A DNA stretch of 64,000 nt from Peribacillus asahii (GTDB taxonomy: Bacteria > Bacillota > Bacilli > Bacillales > DSM-1321). Every line of letters begins with the position of its first letter. Position 1 is the stretch's first letter. Below the pieces are notes generated by a model, which saw nothing but the letters and a program-made list of their open reading frames with translations, ran no database searches and had not been told where the DNA came from. The position numbers and the translations under genes were made by a program. The stretch covers positions 1 through 64,000 of the forward strand of contig NZ_QWVS01000028.1 of the NCBI RefSeq assembly GCF_003570725.1, in the 5' to 3' direction. Below, one piece after another: positions 27,993-36,400 of the stretch.

Positions 27993-29453
27993 TTAATCCT
28001 CTTTCTTCTTAATGATTGCATCTAATAATACTTTTCCCCGGCTATGGCTAGGAAAAGGAGCTCCCAACAAGTAGGATAATGTTGGCGCTAATGAAACAAG
28101 ACTATGCTTTTCTTCAACCTTTTTCCCTTTTTCAATATTTGGACCATGTACAATAAAAGGTACAAATCTTTCACCTTCATCTAAATGTCCATGTCCTCCA
28201 ATTCCATCCGCTTGCCCATGATCGGCGCAAATAAACAAGGTCGTATTCTCCATCTTACCTTCTTTCTCAAGCCAAGATATAAAATCCTCTATTAACACGT
28301 CTGCTTCATGGATTTTTTGTAAATATTCATCATATAAAACGCCTCGGCTATGACCGGTTTGATCTGTAGCAATCATTTGAACAATGAACAAATCCGGGTC
28401 TTGCTCTTTCATAATTTTCTTTGCCCTTTGCATGATGTTAGGATCTGCTTTATCGTTATGCATAACTGCTGTAACTGTTTCAACATCACTCCCCATCGAA
28501 TCAACCAAATGAGCGATTCCAAGAAGTCTACCCTTTTTCCCAACCTTTCTTAATGAATCAAAAATACTCTCTACTTTAATTCCTAATTTCCACACCATAT
28601 TAGAAGTCATACCATGTTCAAATGGATAGGTACCTGTGAACATAGAGCTAAAGCATACAACGGTTCTTGCAGGATAGACCGTTTCCATATTTGTATATTC
28701 TGTACCGTTTTGTTTTAATGAATCCATAAAAGGAGTTTCTGCTTCATAAAAACGCTCCTTTCTCATTCCATCCACTACAATAACAACTACTTTATTTGAG
28801 AGAGCTTCATTCGGTTGTGGAAAATTATTTTTTGTATAGCTGTTATAAATTTTTGGTCTCCAGTCAAATAAATTACGATGAAGTATGTACGCAAAAACTA
28901 AGATAAAAACATAAAAAAGAACTAAACTTAGTAATTCGATTTCTTGTCCGGCTCTATGTGTTTTAAAAACCATTTCCCAAATCGATAAAACTAATAAAAA
29001 CTTTGGCAATTGTTCCTGTGCATTTCCACTTGTAGAGTCACTATTTTTTAATACGAGCTTCCAAAAGCGGGTGAAATTAAGCCAAGACGTACCTATTCTC
29101 AAGTGATAATATAAGGTTCCCCAAAAAAATACCGTAAAAAAGAAATATAGAGCTGCTGAAAATAAAAGCAGTCCAATATTTACTTCTTTAAAAACAATTA
29201 AAAAAACAACAAAAGGAATCCATAAATAATTTCTTAACAACAGTGGGAAATCATAAATAAAAAAGAGAATTAATAATGGAATCACATACAGAAATGCTCC
29301 TAAAAGATCTAGAATTCCTTCTACCGATCCTAAAACAGCAGCATGAAACAACACAAAAGTTCCAAAAACAAATATTGGCGTAAAGGGTTTTCCCTCATTT
29401 AATAAATTCCAGCAACGTGCAGCTACTTTTTCAAATTTAGACGCACTTTTCAT
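27993..29453 (-). CDS. Membrane alkaline-phosphatase-superfamily phosphodiesterase
   Basis: About 486 residues: N-terminal membrane segments (about five in 25-200) and then a type I phosphodiesterase/nucleotide pyrophosphatase domain. Metal and nucleophile motifs are VVVDGMRKERF, PARTVVCFSSMFTGTYPFEHG (Thr or Ser nucleophile) and CADHGQADGIGGHG. It may split or transfer phospho-groups on a lipid-linked intermediate. The ATG at 29453 follows GAGGGGTGAC and overlaps the previous stop as ATGA, which settles the start; a longer form adds ten residues without support. Confidence 0.75.
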   Translation of the reverse strand: MKSASKFEKVAARCWNLLNEGKPFTPIFVFGTFVLFHAAVLGSVEGILDLLGAFLYVIPLLILFFIYDFPLLLRNYLWIPFVVFLIVFKEVNIGLLLFSAALYFFFTVFFWGTLYYHLRIGTSWLNFTRFWKLVLKNSDSTSGNAQEQLPKFLLVLSIWEMVFKTHRAGQEIELLSLVLFYVFILVFAYILHRNLFDWRPKIYNSYTKNNFPQPNEALSNKVVVIVVDGMRKERFYEAETPFMDSLKQNGTEYTNMETVYPARTVVCFSSMFTGTYPFEHGMTSNMVWKLGIKVESIFDSLRKVGKKGRLLGIAHLVDSMGSDVETVTAVMHNDKADPNIMQRAKKIMKEQDPDLFIVQMIATDQTGHSRGVLYDEYLQKIHEADVLIEDFISWLEKEGKMENTTLFICADHGQADGIGGHGHLDEGERFVPFIVHGPNIEKGKKVEEKHSLVSLAPTLSYLLGAPFPSHSRGKVLLDAIIKKKED

Positions 29454-30391
29454 TTTTCTGTCACCCCTCTTACCTTGATCCACTCTTTAACTGTTTTCAA
29501 TGAGATAGGATATTTAACAAAAGCAACGGCACCCACTAAATAAGAAAAAAAGAATTTTATAGCATGCGTCAAAATGGCAATCGTATATCCATCCTTCACA
29601 GTAAACCCTACAACGCTTAAAGCAAATACAAGGAAACTTTCATAATTAGCTATTCCACCCGGAGTAATCTGAAAAACCTGTCCTGCAATGGTCACACTAT
29701 TTGCAAACACAGCTTCCCAAAACGATAGGTCCCCTGAAAGGGCGATTACTGTAAAATAAAGAACTCCAGCTTCTAAAGTCCAGCTTATGACTGTCATGAA
29801 AATAATAACGAAGCCATTTTTGCCTAAAAAAGCATGTTTAAATAGAGAAACATGTCTCTTCAAAAATTCTCGGGCATATTTTTTCATAATCAATAACGTT
29901 AAGCTACAGATTACAATCCCAAGAATAATCGTCCAAAAAGGTATGACAAACCTTACTTCTAAGCTTAATAAACCAATCAATGTAATTCCTATTAAAGAAA
30001 GCATATCGAGTATTCGAAGTACAATAACCGAATGAATGGCTTCCTCATTTTTTATATGACAATCTCTCATGCTTAAAATTTTCATTCTAACTAAATCCCC
30101 AATTTTAATGGGAATCAAGTGATTAACAAATAAACTATATAAGATTCCCAACAAACATGTTGAAAAACGAGCTCTGCCTTGTAAATAAAGCTTCCAAGCC
30201 ATCGCTTTAAAACAAAAAGACATCCAATACACAATGAAGATCAATACCATCAAAAAAGGATGGTGAAAAAGTTTGATCAAGCTATTCCAAACATATTCAC
30301 CATCAAAGTAATGCAGCGTTAAGACAATGAATCCTATAAGGATCAACACAGCTATTATTAGTTTGACTCTACCTTTAAAGGATGCCTTCAT
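29450..30391 (-). CDS. UPF0104/LPG-synthase-transmembrane-type flippase-like protein
   Basis: A 313-residue membrane protein with about eight segments. The pattern of basic and Gly-rich loops (KAMAWKLYL, IPIKIGDLVRM, TPGGIANYESF) matches the membrane part of MprF and the AglD-like UPF0104 group. Such proteins are thought to flip or present lipids at the membrane. It overlaps the epimerase gene by 17 bases and the phosphodiesterase gene by four, showing tight coupling. A role in moving the glycolipid made by this cluster is inferred. Confidence 0.75.
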   Translation of the reverse strand: MKASFKGRVKLIIAVLILIGFIVLTLHYFDGEYVWNSLIKLFHHPFLMVLIFIVYWMSFCFKAMAWKLYLQGRARFSTCLLGILYSLFVNHLIPIKIGDLVRMKILSMRDCHIKNEEAIHSVIVLRILDMLSLIGITLIGLLSLEVRFVIPFWTIILGIVICSLTLLIMKKYAREFLKRHVSLFKHAFLGKNGFVIIFMTVISWTLEAGVLYFTVIALSGDLSFWEAVFANSVTIAGQVFQITPGGIANYESFLVFALSVVGFTVKDGYTIAILTHAIKFFFSYLVGAVAFVKYPISLKTVKEWIKVRGVTEK

Positions 30392-31322
30392 TTTCTCTTG
30401 CCCACTTTACCGTTTCAGCGATTCCTTGGTGAAAGTCAACTTTTGGTTCATATCCTAACAGATGTTGCGCTTTTCCTATATCTGCCCAGGTTTTCACTAC
30501 ATCCCCAATACGCGATATTTCCTTTTTCATTTTCATATTAGGAAAATGAAACTTCAATTCATGTAAAAGGTCCTCCATTAAAATCGGTCTTCCCGAGCCA
30601 AGATTAATAACTTCACTGTCCGATAAATTCATTAGCGATAGATAAATACCGTTTATAATGTCATCTATATAGGTAAAATCTCGCTCCCTTCCCTCACCGA
30701 AAACTGTTATTTCCTCGCCACGCAATAATTTTTTGATAAAACTCCCAATGGCCATATCCGGGCGTCCCCAAGGACCGTAAACCGTAAAAAATCTTAAAAT
30801 ATTCACCTGAAACCCATATAAGTGCTCATAAACCCGACAGAAAGATTCAGCTGAAAATTTGGATGCTGCATAGGGCGAAATGACGTTTCCATTCGCCATT
30901 TCTTCTGTAAAAGGGCCGGGTTGGTTTCCATAAACGGAAGAGGAAGAAGCAAATACAACCTTGGAAATCCCCGCTTTACCGGAAGCCTCAAGAACATTAA
31001 TGGTAGCCTTTATATCATAATCAACATATGTAAGAGGTTGTTCAATGGAATACGCCACACCAGGTAATGCTGCTAAATGAATAACTGCATCTGGAGAGAT
31101 TTGCTCGAATATAGCTTCTATCTCTTCTCGATCCAATAAGTCTTTTTGGATAAAGTGAAACGAACCAAAACTCGCTATATGCTCTAATTGCTTCTTTTTT
31201 CTTTCAATTGAATAATAGGGATGAAGACAATCTATTACATATACTTCATGATTTTCCCGTATTAATCTTTTAGCGAGATGACTTCCGATAAATCCTGCAC
31301 CGCCAGTAACAATAATTTTCAT
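30375..31322 (-). CDS. NAD-dependent sugar epimerase, UDP-glucuronate 4-epimerase-like
   Basis: A 315-residue short-chain dehydrogenase of the extended type. It has NAD motif GGAGFIGS, Ser of the SSSVYG segment, and the catalytic pair in YAASK. The N-terminal HPYYSIERKKKQL resembles UDP-GlcA 4-epimerases rather than GalE. A UDP-glucose dehydrogenase gene (ugd) lies 1.8 kb away on the other strand, so the route UDP-Glc to UDP-GlcA to UDP-GalA is plausible. It heads the tightly overlapping cluster. Confidence 0.8.
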   Translation of the reverse strand: MKIIVTGGAGFIGSHLAKRLIRENHEVYVIDCLHPYYSIERKKKQLEHIASFGSFHFIQKDLLDREEIEAIFEQISPDAVIHLAALPGVAYSIEQPLTYVDYDIKATINVLEASGKAGISKVVFASSSSVYGNQPGPFTEEMANGNVISPYAASKFSAESFCRVYEHLYGFQVNILRFFTVYGPWGRPDMAIGSFIKKLLRGEEITVFGEGRERDFTYIDDIINGIYLSLMNLSDSEVINLGSGRPILMEDLLHELKFHFPNMKMKKEISRIGDVVKTWADIGKAQHLLGYEPKVDFHQGIAETVKWARENEGIL

Positions 31323-31399
31323 AGTATCACCTCAATCATTATCATAAAGTGAGGCTTCACTTAGTGAGGTGAATTTCATCTAAAAGACACTTCACACGG

Positions 31400-31424
31400 G
31401 AAAAAACCTTGTTTATACAAGGTT
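31400..31424 (-). terminator. Terminator after the Fur-boxed lipoprotein gene
   Basis: On the minus strand AACCTTG and CAAGGTTTTTTC form a stem and T run. It separates the lipoprotein gene from the epimerase-led cluster. Confidence 0.75.
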
Positions 31425-31443
31425 TCCCCTAGTGCAGTCACAC

Positions 31444-32631
31444 TTATTTTGCTTGCTCCACTACTGTTTGTAACGTTTCTTGAAGCTCCTTGATTAATGG
31501 CTCACCAGCTTTTTTATCTTTTGCTTTTGCTGCCTCAAGATATTGTTGTGCTGTTTGAGTAAGTTTGTTATAAGCTTCTTCTCCTAGCATATCTTTCAAA
31601 TCTTTATCAATAACTTCTATAAATAAAGCACCTTCTAATGCAGTGATAGGAGATTTATCTTCTCCCCAATATTCTTGGCTTTCTTTATATTCATCTAAAG
31701 CAATTTTTGCATATCCACGAACGAATGCCTTATTCACTTGCTTAGGATCCAATTTTGTTACATCGTTCTGTAAATCAAATTGTTGTAGAATAAAAGCTGC
31801 TTCTTCCGGGGCATGCCCATTCAAATACCCATAGATAGACTGATAAAATGCCCAGCCTTCAGCTTGTTCCACTTTTGCTTCTTCTTTGTCTTTCTTCGCT
31901 GCTTCGGCTGCTTTTGCGGCATAACCGTTTGGAATATTACCTGTAGCTAAATAGAAAGTCTTAATCAAAGTTTTATCGATTACTTGCTTACCAAGCTGGA
32001 ACCCTAATTGATCATTCGCTTCAACAGCTTTGTCAATCTCGGCAAATCCACCGGCAATGACATCAACCATCTTCGTTCCATTAGCAGCATCACGTTTTTC
32101 TACTGTAGATTGAAGGATTTCATAATACTCTTTTGCTTCTTCTACTTCTTCTTTTACTGCTTCTTTATTATCCCAGTTTTCTTCTACTTCTATAAATTCA
32201 TGTTTCATAGTTGTATAAAATACTTTTTGCATTAATTTATCAAAAATTTGCTTCACAACTACCCGATCCATGGATCCATCTTTCCCTGCTTGTAGGGCAG
32301 TTGTAATATGCTGATCAACCTTATCTTCAAACTCAGCATCTCTATCTTGTGCTAGCTTTTGCAGATTATTCGTATAAAGCTCAATTACTTTATCAAAATC
32401 TACCTCTTTGCCTTCTTTTGCTTTTTCCAACTCAGTAACGGCTTCTTGGAAAACTTGAGCATAATTCACTTCTGCTGCTTCTGAACTTTCCTTTTTCTCC
32501 TCTTTATTTTCAGTTTGTTCTTGTTTTTCCTCTTTAGCATTATTACTTGTCTCACTTGTATTGCAACCTGTCAAAACTGTACCTGCTACTAAAAAACTAG
32601 CAAAGATCGCTGATAATTCTTTTTTTCTCAC
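31444..32631 (-). CDS. Helical lipoprotein, Fur-box promoter
   Basis: A 395-residue lipoprotein with lipobox LTGC (Cys near residue 23), a charged Glu/Lys linker (to about 55) and then an all-helical body. The body seems built from three related stretches of about 100 residues (for example QVIDKTLIKTFYLATG and KQIFDKLMQKVFYTT). I do not recognise a named family. A perfect TATAAT promoter with a Fur-type box links it to iron starvation. It may be an extracellular iron-binding partner for the FTR1 permease 5 kb downstream, but that is inference. Confidence 0.65.
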   Translation of the reverse strand: MRKKELSAIFASFLVAGTVLTGCNTSETSNNAKEEKQEQTENKEEKKESSEAAEVNYAQVFQEAVTELEKAKEGKEVDFDKVIELYTNNLQKLAQDRDAEFEDKVDQHITTALQAGKDGSMDRVVVKQIFDKLMQKVFYTTMKHEFIEVEENWDNKEAVKEEVEEAKEYYEILQSTVEKRDAANGTKMVDVIAGGFAEIDKAVEANDQLGFQLGKQVIDKTLIKTFYLATGNIPNGYAAKAAEAAKKDKEEAKVEQAEGWAFYQSIYGYLNGHAPEEAAFILQQFDLQNDVTKLDPKQVNKAFVRGYAKIALDEYKESQEYWGEDKSPITALEGALFIEVIDKDLKDMLGEEAYNKLTQTAQQYLEAAKAKDKKAGEPLIKELQETLQTVVEQAK

Positions 32632-32661
32632 TATAATATCCCCCGTCTATTCATATATTAT

Positions 32662-32717
32662 TGATAATGAATTTCATTCACATATAGATTATAGTAGAGA
32701 ACAATTATTATCGTCAA
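32662..32717 (-). promoter_or_regulatory. Promoter with Fur-type box for the helical lipoprotein gene
   Basis: On the minus strand TTGACG (32712-32717), an 18-base spacer and TATAAT (32688-32693) form a strong SigA promoter. Directly after the -10 lies a Fur-like 19-mer, TGATAATGAATTTCATTCA on the plus strand (32662-32680). A second, weaker GATAATAATTGTTC match overlaps the -35. Iron-dependent repression is likely. Confidence 0.7.
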
Positions 32718-33094
32718 TATAATTTTTAAAAAGTAAAAACGGCATATTTACATATTATAAATAACCCTCTTTTTCTAAATAAATTGTTTAAAATCCACCC
32801 TTAAAAACTAAATACTGTTCTTATGTCAATAAAAAAAACAATATATAGATTTCAAAGGAACGTAAATATGTACATCAGCATCCATCACAAAGTTATTCTG
32901 ATATAATTTTAAAAGGAGAATATACATTAATTTCCAATTATGTTTATTTTTATGATTAAACAAATTTTCCCTAAGCGACGGGGAATACTTCCCCTCCCAC
33001 CTTTCGATTGTGTTATTCTTAAAGACGTGAGAAAGGGTATTACTTGTGAATCCCTGATACATTGCAGAATACAAGGTTTTGAGAGGAAATAGCT
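32718..33094 (+). other. Divergent intergenic region before ugd
   Basis: The first 100 bases are AT-rich. A ribosome-binding-site-like AAAAGGAG occurs near 32912, followed by an open 50-codon frame from 32939 that ends just before ugd. It lacks a well-spaced start and family signal. A GGGGA-ATAC-TTCCCC hairpin lies near 32980, without a T run. No gene is called. Confidence 0.3.
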
Positions 33095-34417
33095 ATGAGA
33101 AATATAACAATTGTCGGCACAGGCCATGTAGGACTGGTAACTGGTGTAACCCTAGCAGAAATAGGTCATCAAGTTGTATGTTATGATATTGATCAAAAGA
33201 ATATTGCATTAATGAATAAAGGAATATCTCCTTTTTATGAACCTGATTTGAATGATTTATTGAAAAAGAATCTTGACACAGGCCTATTACTTTTTACATC
33301 TAATCCAAAAGAAGCATTAGTCGATGCAGAGATTATTTATATTACAGTTGGAACACCTACTAATGAAAATGGAGACATTAATCTTACATATATAGAAGAG
33401 GCCGCAAAAACCATTGGTGAGCATGTGACGAAGCAAGAAGTAATCGTCGTCACGAAAAGTACGGTTCCAGTTGGCACCAATAAATTAATTAAGCAATTAA
33501 TTGAAAAAAATTTAATACATGCAGTTCATGTTGAAATGGTGTCTAATCCCGAGTTTTTGAGAGAAGGTGCTGCTATTTATGATACCTTTTCTGCTGATCG
33601 GATTGTTATTGGAGCAGATTGTGAAAAAGCAGCAGCTATTATCGAAGAAATCAATAGACCTTTTGACACTACTATTGTTAAAACAGATATCTTAAGCGCA
33701 GAAATGATTAAATATAGCTCCAATGCTTTTTTAGCAACTAAAATAAGCTTTATAAACGAAATTGCAAACTTATGTGAAAAGGTTGGTGCTAATATAGAAG
33801 AAGTAGCCTATGGAATGGGGCTAGATTTACGAATCGGTACTCCATTCTTACAAGCAGGAATTGGATTTGGAGGTTCTTGCTTTCCTAAAGATACTCATGC
33901 TTTACTTCAAAAAGCCACTGAAGTAGAGCAACCACTTGAAATTTTAGAATCCGTCATAAAAGTAAATAAACGCCAAAGATATGTATTAATTCATAAAGCA
34001 AAGCAACATTTTGGTCACTTAAAGAATAAAAAAATTGCAATCTTGGGATTAGCCTTTAAACCAAATACAAATGATGTCCGCGGATCAATTGCTATTGATA
34101 TCGCTTCCGAGCTAGTTACGGAAGAAGCATTTGTTACAGCTTACGACCCATTAGCCCTAGAAGAGACAAAGAAGATATTAGGCGAAAAGATTCATTACGC
34201 TCAATCTATTGAAGAAGCTATTACAAATACAGACATGGTTTTTATTACGACTGATTGGGATGAAGTAAAAGAATTCTCACTAGAAAAATATGAAAAATTG
34301 ATGCATAATCCAGTAATATTTGATGGTCGAAATTGTTATCCTTTGAAGGTAGTTTCTAAATATAACCTTGATTATTATTCAGTCGGCAGACCTGCCATAG
34401 TAAAGACAAAGAAATAA
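33095..34417 (+). CDS. ugd: UDP-glucose 6-dehydrogenase
   Basis: A 440-residue TuaD/Ugd enzyme that oxidises UDP-glucose to UDP-glucuronate with two NAD+. Seen are the N-terminal NAD motif VGTGHVGLVTG, the Thr of VTKSTVPVGT, the Lys-Asn segment MIKYSSNAFLA and the catalytic Cys in GGSCFPKD. GAGAGGAAATAGCT precedes the ATG. It is the only plus-strand gene of the glycoconjugate region. Its product would feed the epimerase encoded on the opposite strand. Confidence 0.95.
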   Translation: MRNITIVGTGHVGLVTGVTLAEIGHQVVCYDIDQKNIALMNKGISPFYEPDLNDLLKKNLDTGLLLFTSNPKEALVDAEIIYITVGTPTNENGDINLTYIEEAAKTIGEHVTKQEVIVVTKSTVPVGTNKLIKQLIEKNLIHAVHVEMVSNPEFLREGAAIYDTFSADRIVIGADCEKAAAIIEEINRPFDTTIVKTDILSAEMIKYSSNAFLATKISFINEIANLCEKVGANIEEVAYGMGLDLRIGTPFLQAGIGFGGSCFPKDTHALLQKATEVEQPLEILESVIKVNKRQRYVLIHKAKQHFGHLKNKKIAILGLAFKPNTNDVRGSIAIDIASELVTEEAFVTAYDPLALEETKKILGEKIHYAQSIEEAITNTDMVFITTDWDEVKEFSLEKYEKLMHNPVIFDGRNCYPLKVVSKYNLDYYSVGRPAIVKTKK

Positions 34418-34467
34418 TTTATGTTATATTCTTTTAAAACTAACAAATTCACGGCTCTTTTACGCAA

Positions 34468-34505
34468 ATGAATGAAACCCACCATTGATGGTGGGTTTCA
34501 TTCAT
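34468..34505. terminator. Bidirectional terminator between ugd and the FAH gene
   Basis: AATGAAACCCACCAT and ATGGTGGGTTTCATT form a near-perfect 15-bp stem with a two-base loop between convergent genes. T-rich sequence follows on both sides. Confidence 0.85.
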
Positions 34506-34521
34506 TATGTATACAGCACCC

Positions 34522-35406
34522 TTACAAATTGGCAACGGTGTTCTTTAACACACCAATTTGATCAATGGTAATTTCAATTTCATCGCCAGCTCGTAAAAAG
34601 CGCGGTGGATTGAAACCTTTTCCTACCCCTGATGGTGTGCCTGTTGCAATAATATCTCCCGGTTCAAGGGTCATTCCTTGTGATAGCACAGAAATAATCT
34701 CAGAAATCGGAAAAATCATTTTTTCTTTTTCCGAAGATTGCCGAACTTCTCCATTTACTTTTGTTTCAATCTGCAAAGCACTCGGATCTGTAATAACTGA
34801 TTTGTGCACAATGCATGGACCTAAAGGGCAAGTAGTATCCAAACTTTTTCCGATAAAAAATTGTTTATGGCGCGACTGCAAATCTCGCGCTGTGACATCA
34901 TTTAAGATTGTATAACCAAATATATAATCTAACGCTTCTTCTTTCGTAATCGCTTTCCCTTCTTTTCCAATAATAACGGCTAGCTCTCCTTCATAATCCA
35001 GCTGTTCAGTTACCTCTTGATGAGATAAAATCGGTGCTCCAGAAGCAATTACAGTAGTTGGCGCTTTTGTAAACACCATCACATGTTCAGGAATATCATC
35101 CTTACTTCCCATTTCAATGACATGTTCTCGGTAATTTTTTCCGACACAAAAGATGTTTTTTCGAGGACGAGGGATGGGAGCTAACAGCTCAACTGCATCA
35201 AGCTCAAGAAAATCAGATTGACTTGCTTGTTGTAATACTCTCTCTGCTTGCTTGACAAATTCATCTCCTAATTCAATACATTCAATCATGCTTTGAGGAA
35301 AATCAAATCCATTTTCTTTCTTTGTTAATGGTAACACCAATGTCTCTGAAGCATCTAAAACACCTACAAAAGATTGTCCATTTTTTCGAGCTGTTATAAA
35401 CTTCAT
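34522..35406 (-). CDS. Fumarylacetoacetate-hydrolase-family protein (YisK-like)
   Basis: A 294-residue FAH-fold enzyme with GKNYREHVIEMG and the metal site around DYEGELAVIIG (Glu-x-Glu) and NDVTARDLQ. GDIIATGTPSGVG follows near the C-terminus. The family splits or decarboxylates acylpyruvates and related diketo acids; the length matches B. subtilis YisK, which acts on oxaloacetate and acylpyruvates. The substrate here cannot be set. It has its own promoter: TATAAT (35441-35446 on the minus strand) preceded by TG, an extended -10. Confidence 0.8.
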   Translation of the reverse strand: MKFITARKNGQSFVGVLDASETLVLPLTKKENGFDFPQSMIECIELGDEFVKQAERVLQQASQSDFLELDAVELLAPIPRPRKNIFCVGKNYREHVIEMGSKDDIPEHVMVFTKAPTTVIASGAPILSHQEVTEQLDYEGELAVIIGKEGKAITKEEALDYIFGYTILNDVTARDLQSRHKQFFIGKSLDTTCPLGPCIVHKSVITDPSALQIETKVNGEVRQSSEKEKMIFPISEIISVLSQGMTLEPGDIIATGTPSGVGKGFNPPRFLRAGDEIEITIDQIGVLKNTVANL

Positions 35407-35440
35407 TATTTTTCACCTTCTATATTTGTCGAATATATCT

Positions 35441-35449
35441 ATTATACCA
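35441..35449 (-). promoter_or_regulatory. Extended -10 promoter of the FAH gene
   Basis: The minus strand reads TGGTATAAT, a TGn-extended -10, about 35 bases before the FAH start. No good -35 is visible at 17 bases, as is usual for extended -10 promoters. Confidence 0.5.
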
Positions 35450-35576
35450 TGGTGATGTTTACCATTTTCAGATTACTTATCTTCTCTCACTATTTTTTAT
35501 TGAAAACATTTAAAAATTATAAATGATAGAATAATTCATAGTACTCCTAGCAGCCAAATAAAAAATGATTTTATTG

Positions 35577-36173
35577 TTATTTTATTAATCCCTTTCTCCA
35601 ATACACATATATAACGAATAATAAAATCATGAGAACTAAAGAAATAAAATAAATGCTGTATTGAGACATATAAAATTCGACCTTATGCCAATTCCCCCCT
35701 AGTTCTCTACCTAAAGTAACAAAAGTGAAGCCCCATACAATAGCGCCAGAGTAAGCATATAAAGCAAATTTTCTAAATGATAAAGAGTTAATACCAGCAA
35801 GATAAGCTGTTATGTGCCGAACACCAGGAATAAAATAACCAATAAACAATAAATAAGGGCCAAACTTATTGAATAGCTTTTCGGTTGTATGAATTCTTTT
35901 TTCTGTTAAATGAAACCTAGGACCAAATTTACGTATAAACGGCAAACCTAATTTATTTCCCAGCTGAAAACTAATAGAAATTCCTGCGATTGCTCCAATA
36001 AACACACAAATTAAGGCTAATATATAGGACATTTCCCCTTTAGATACATTATAGCCAACATATGTAAGTATAACTTCATCAGGAAGCGGTACGCCAACTA
36101 TTCCAGCTATTAAAACACCCGTTACTCCTAAATATCCATAATGTTCTATTAAATAATTTAACTGTTCTTGCAT
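35577..36173 (-). CDS. DedA-family membrane protein
   Basis: About 198 residues with four to six membrane segments and the DedA/VTT motifs: GVPLPDEVIL (acidic re-entrant loop) and FIPGVRHITAYLAG (conserved Arg and Pro). DedA proteins translocate lipids such as phosphatidylethanolamine or undecaprenyl phosphate. AGAAAGG precedes the ATG at 36173; the longer 211-codon reading starts inside the adjoining insertion element and is rejected. The element ends only about 15 bases before this start, so the native promoter has been displaced. Confidence 0.85.
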   Translation of the reverse strand: MQEQLNYLIEHYGYLGVTGVLIAGIVGVPLPDEVILTYVGYNVSKGEMSYILALICVFIGAIAGISISFQLGNKLGLPFIRKFGPRFHLTEKRIHTTEKLFNKFGPYLLFIGYFIPGVRHITAYLAGINSLSFRKFALYAYSGAIVWGFTFVTLGRELGGNWHKVEFYMSQYSIYFISLVLMILLFVIYVYWRKGLIK

Positions 36174-36188
36174 AGTACACAACCTTTC

Positions 36189-36400
36189 TGAACCTCTCAT
36201 GACTAAAGTCACGAGGTTCTAAGGTACTTTCATTCAGCCTTCGTCTGAATGACCGAAAACTCGTTTTCGGCTGACATCAGCCACTAAGCTATTTCCCTTA
36301 GACTTTCATGGGCAAGGCAACGATTGTTACCATTATCGCCCTGTGGGCTCGGTTCAAAACCCTTTTGTATCGAAGTTTTACAAACCGATACTACTTAATT
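36189..36400 (-). ncRNA. Putative omega-RNA (reRNA) scaffold of TnpB
   Basis: The region from the tnpB 3' end to the right end folds into several hairpins on the minus strand. Examples are CCGAAAAC-GAG-TTTTCGG (36253-36270), TCATTCAGACGAAGGCTGAATGA just beyond it, and the right-end stem GAACCTC...GAGGTTC. In TnpB systems this segment is the guide RNA scaffold, and the next 16-20 bases act as guide. Here that guide would be the dedA ribosome binding site and start. Confidence 0.65.

Noticed and set aside
32939-33091. 50-codon plus-strand frame just before ugd (starts MFIFMIKQIF)
   Set aside because: The AAAAGGAG upstream is too far from the ATG, the product matches nothing I know, and the end overlaps the ugd ribosome binding site.
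36174-36212. Longer dedA start that adds 13 residues
   Set aside because: Those codons lie in the right-end hairpin of the insertion element, and AGAAAGG fits the ATG at 36173.
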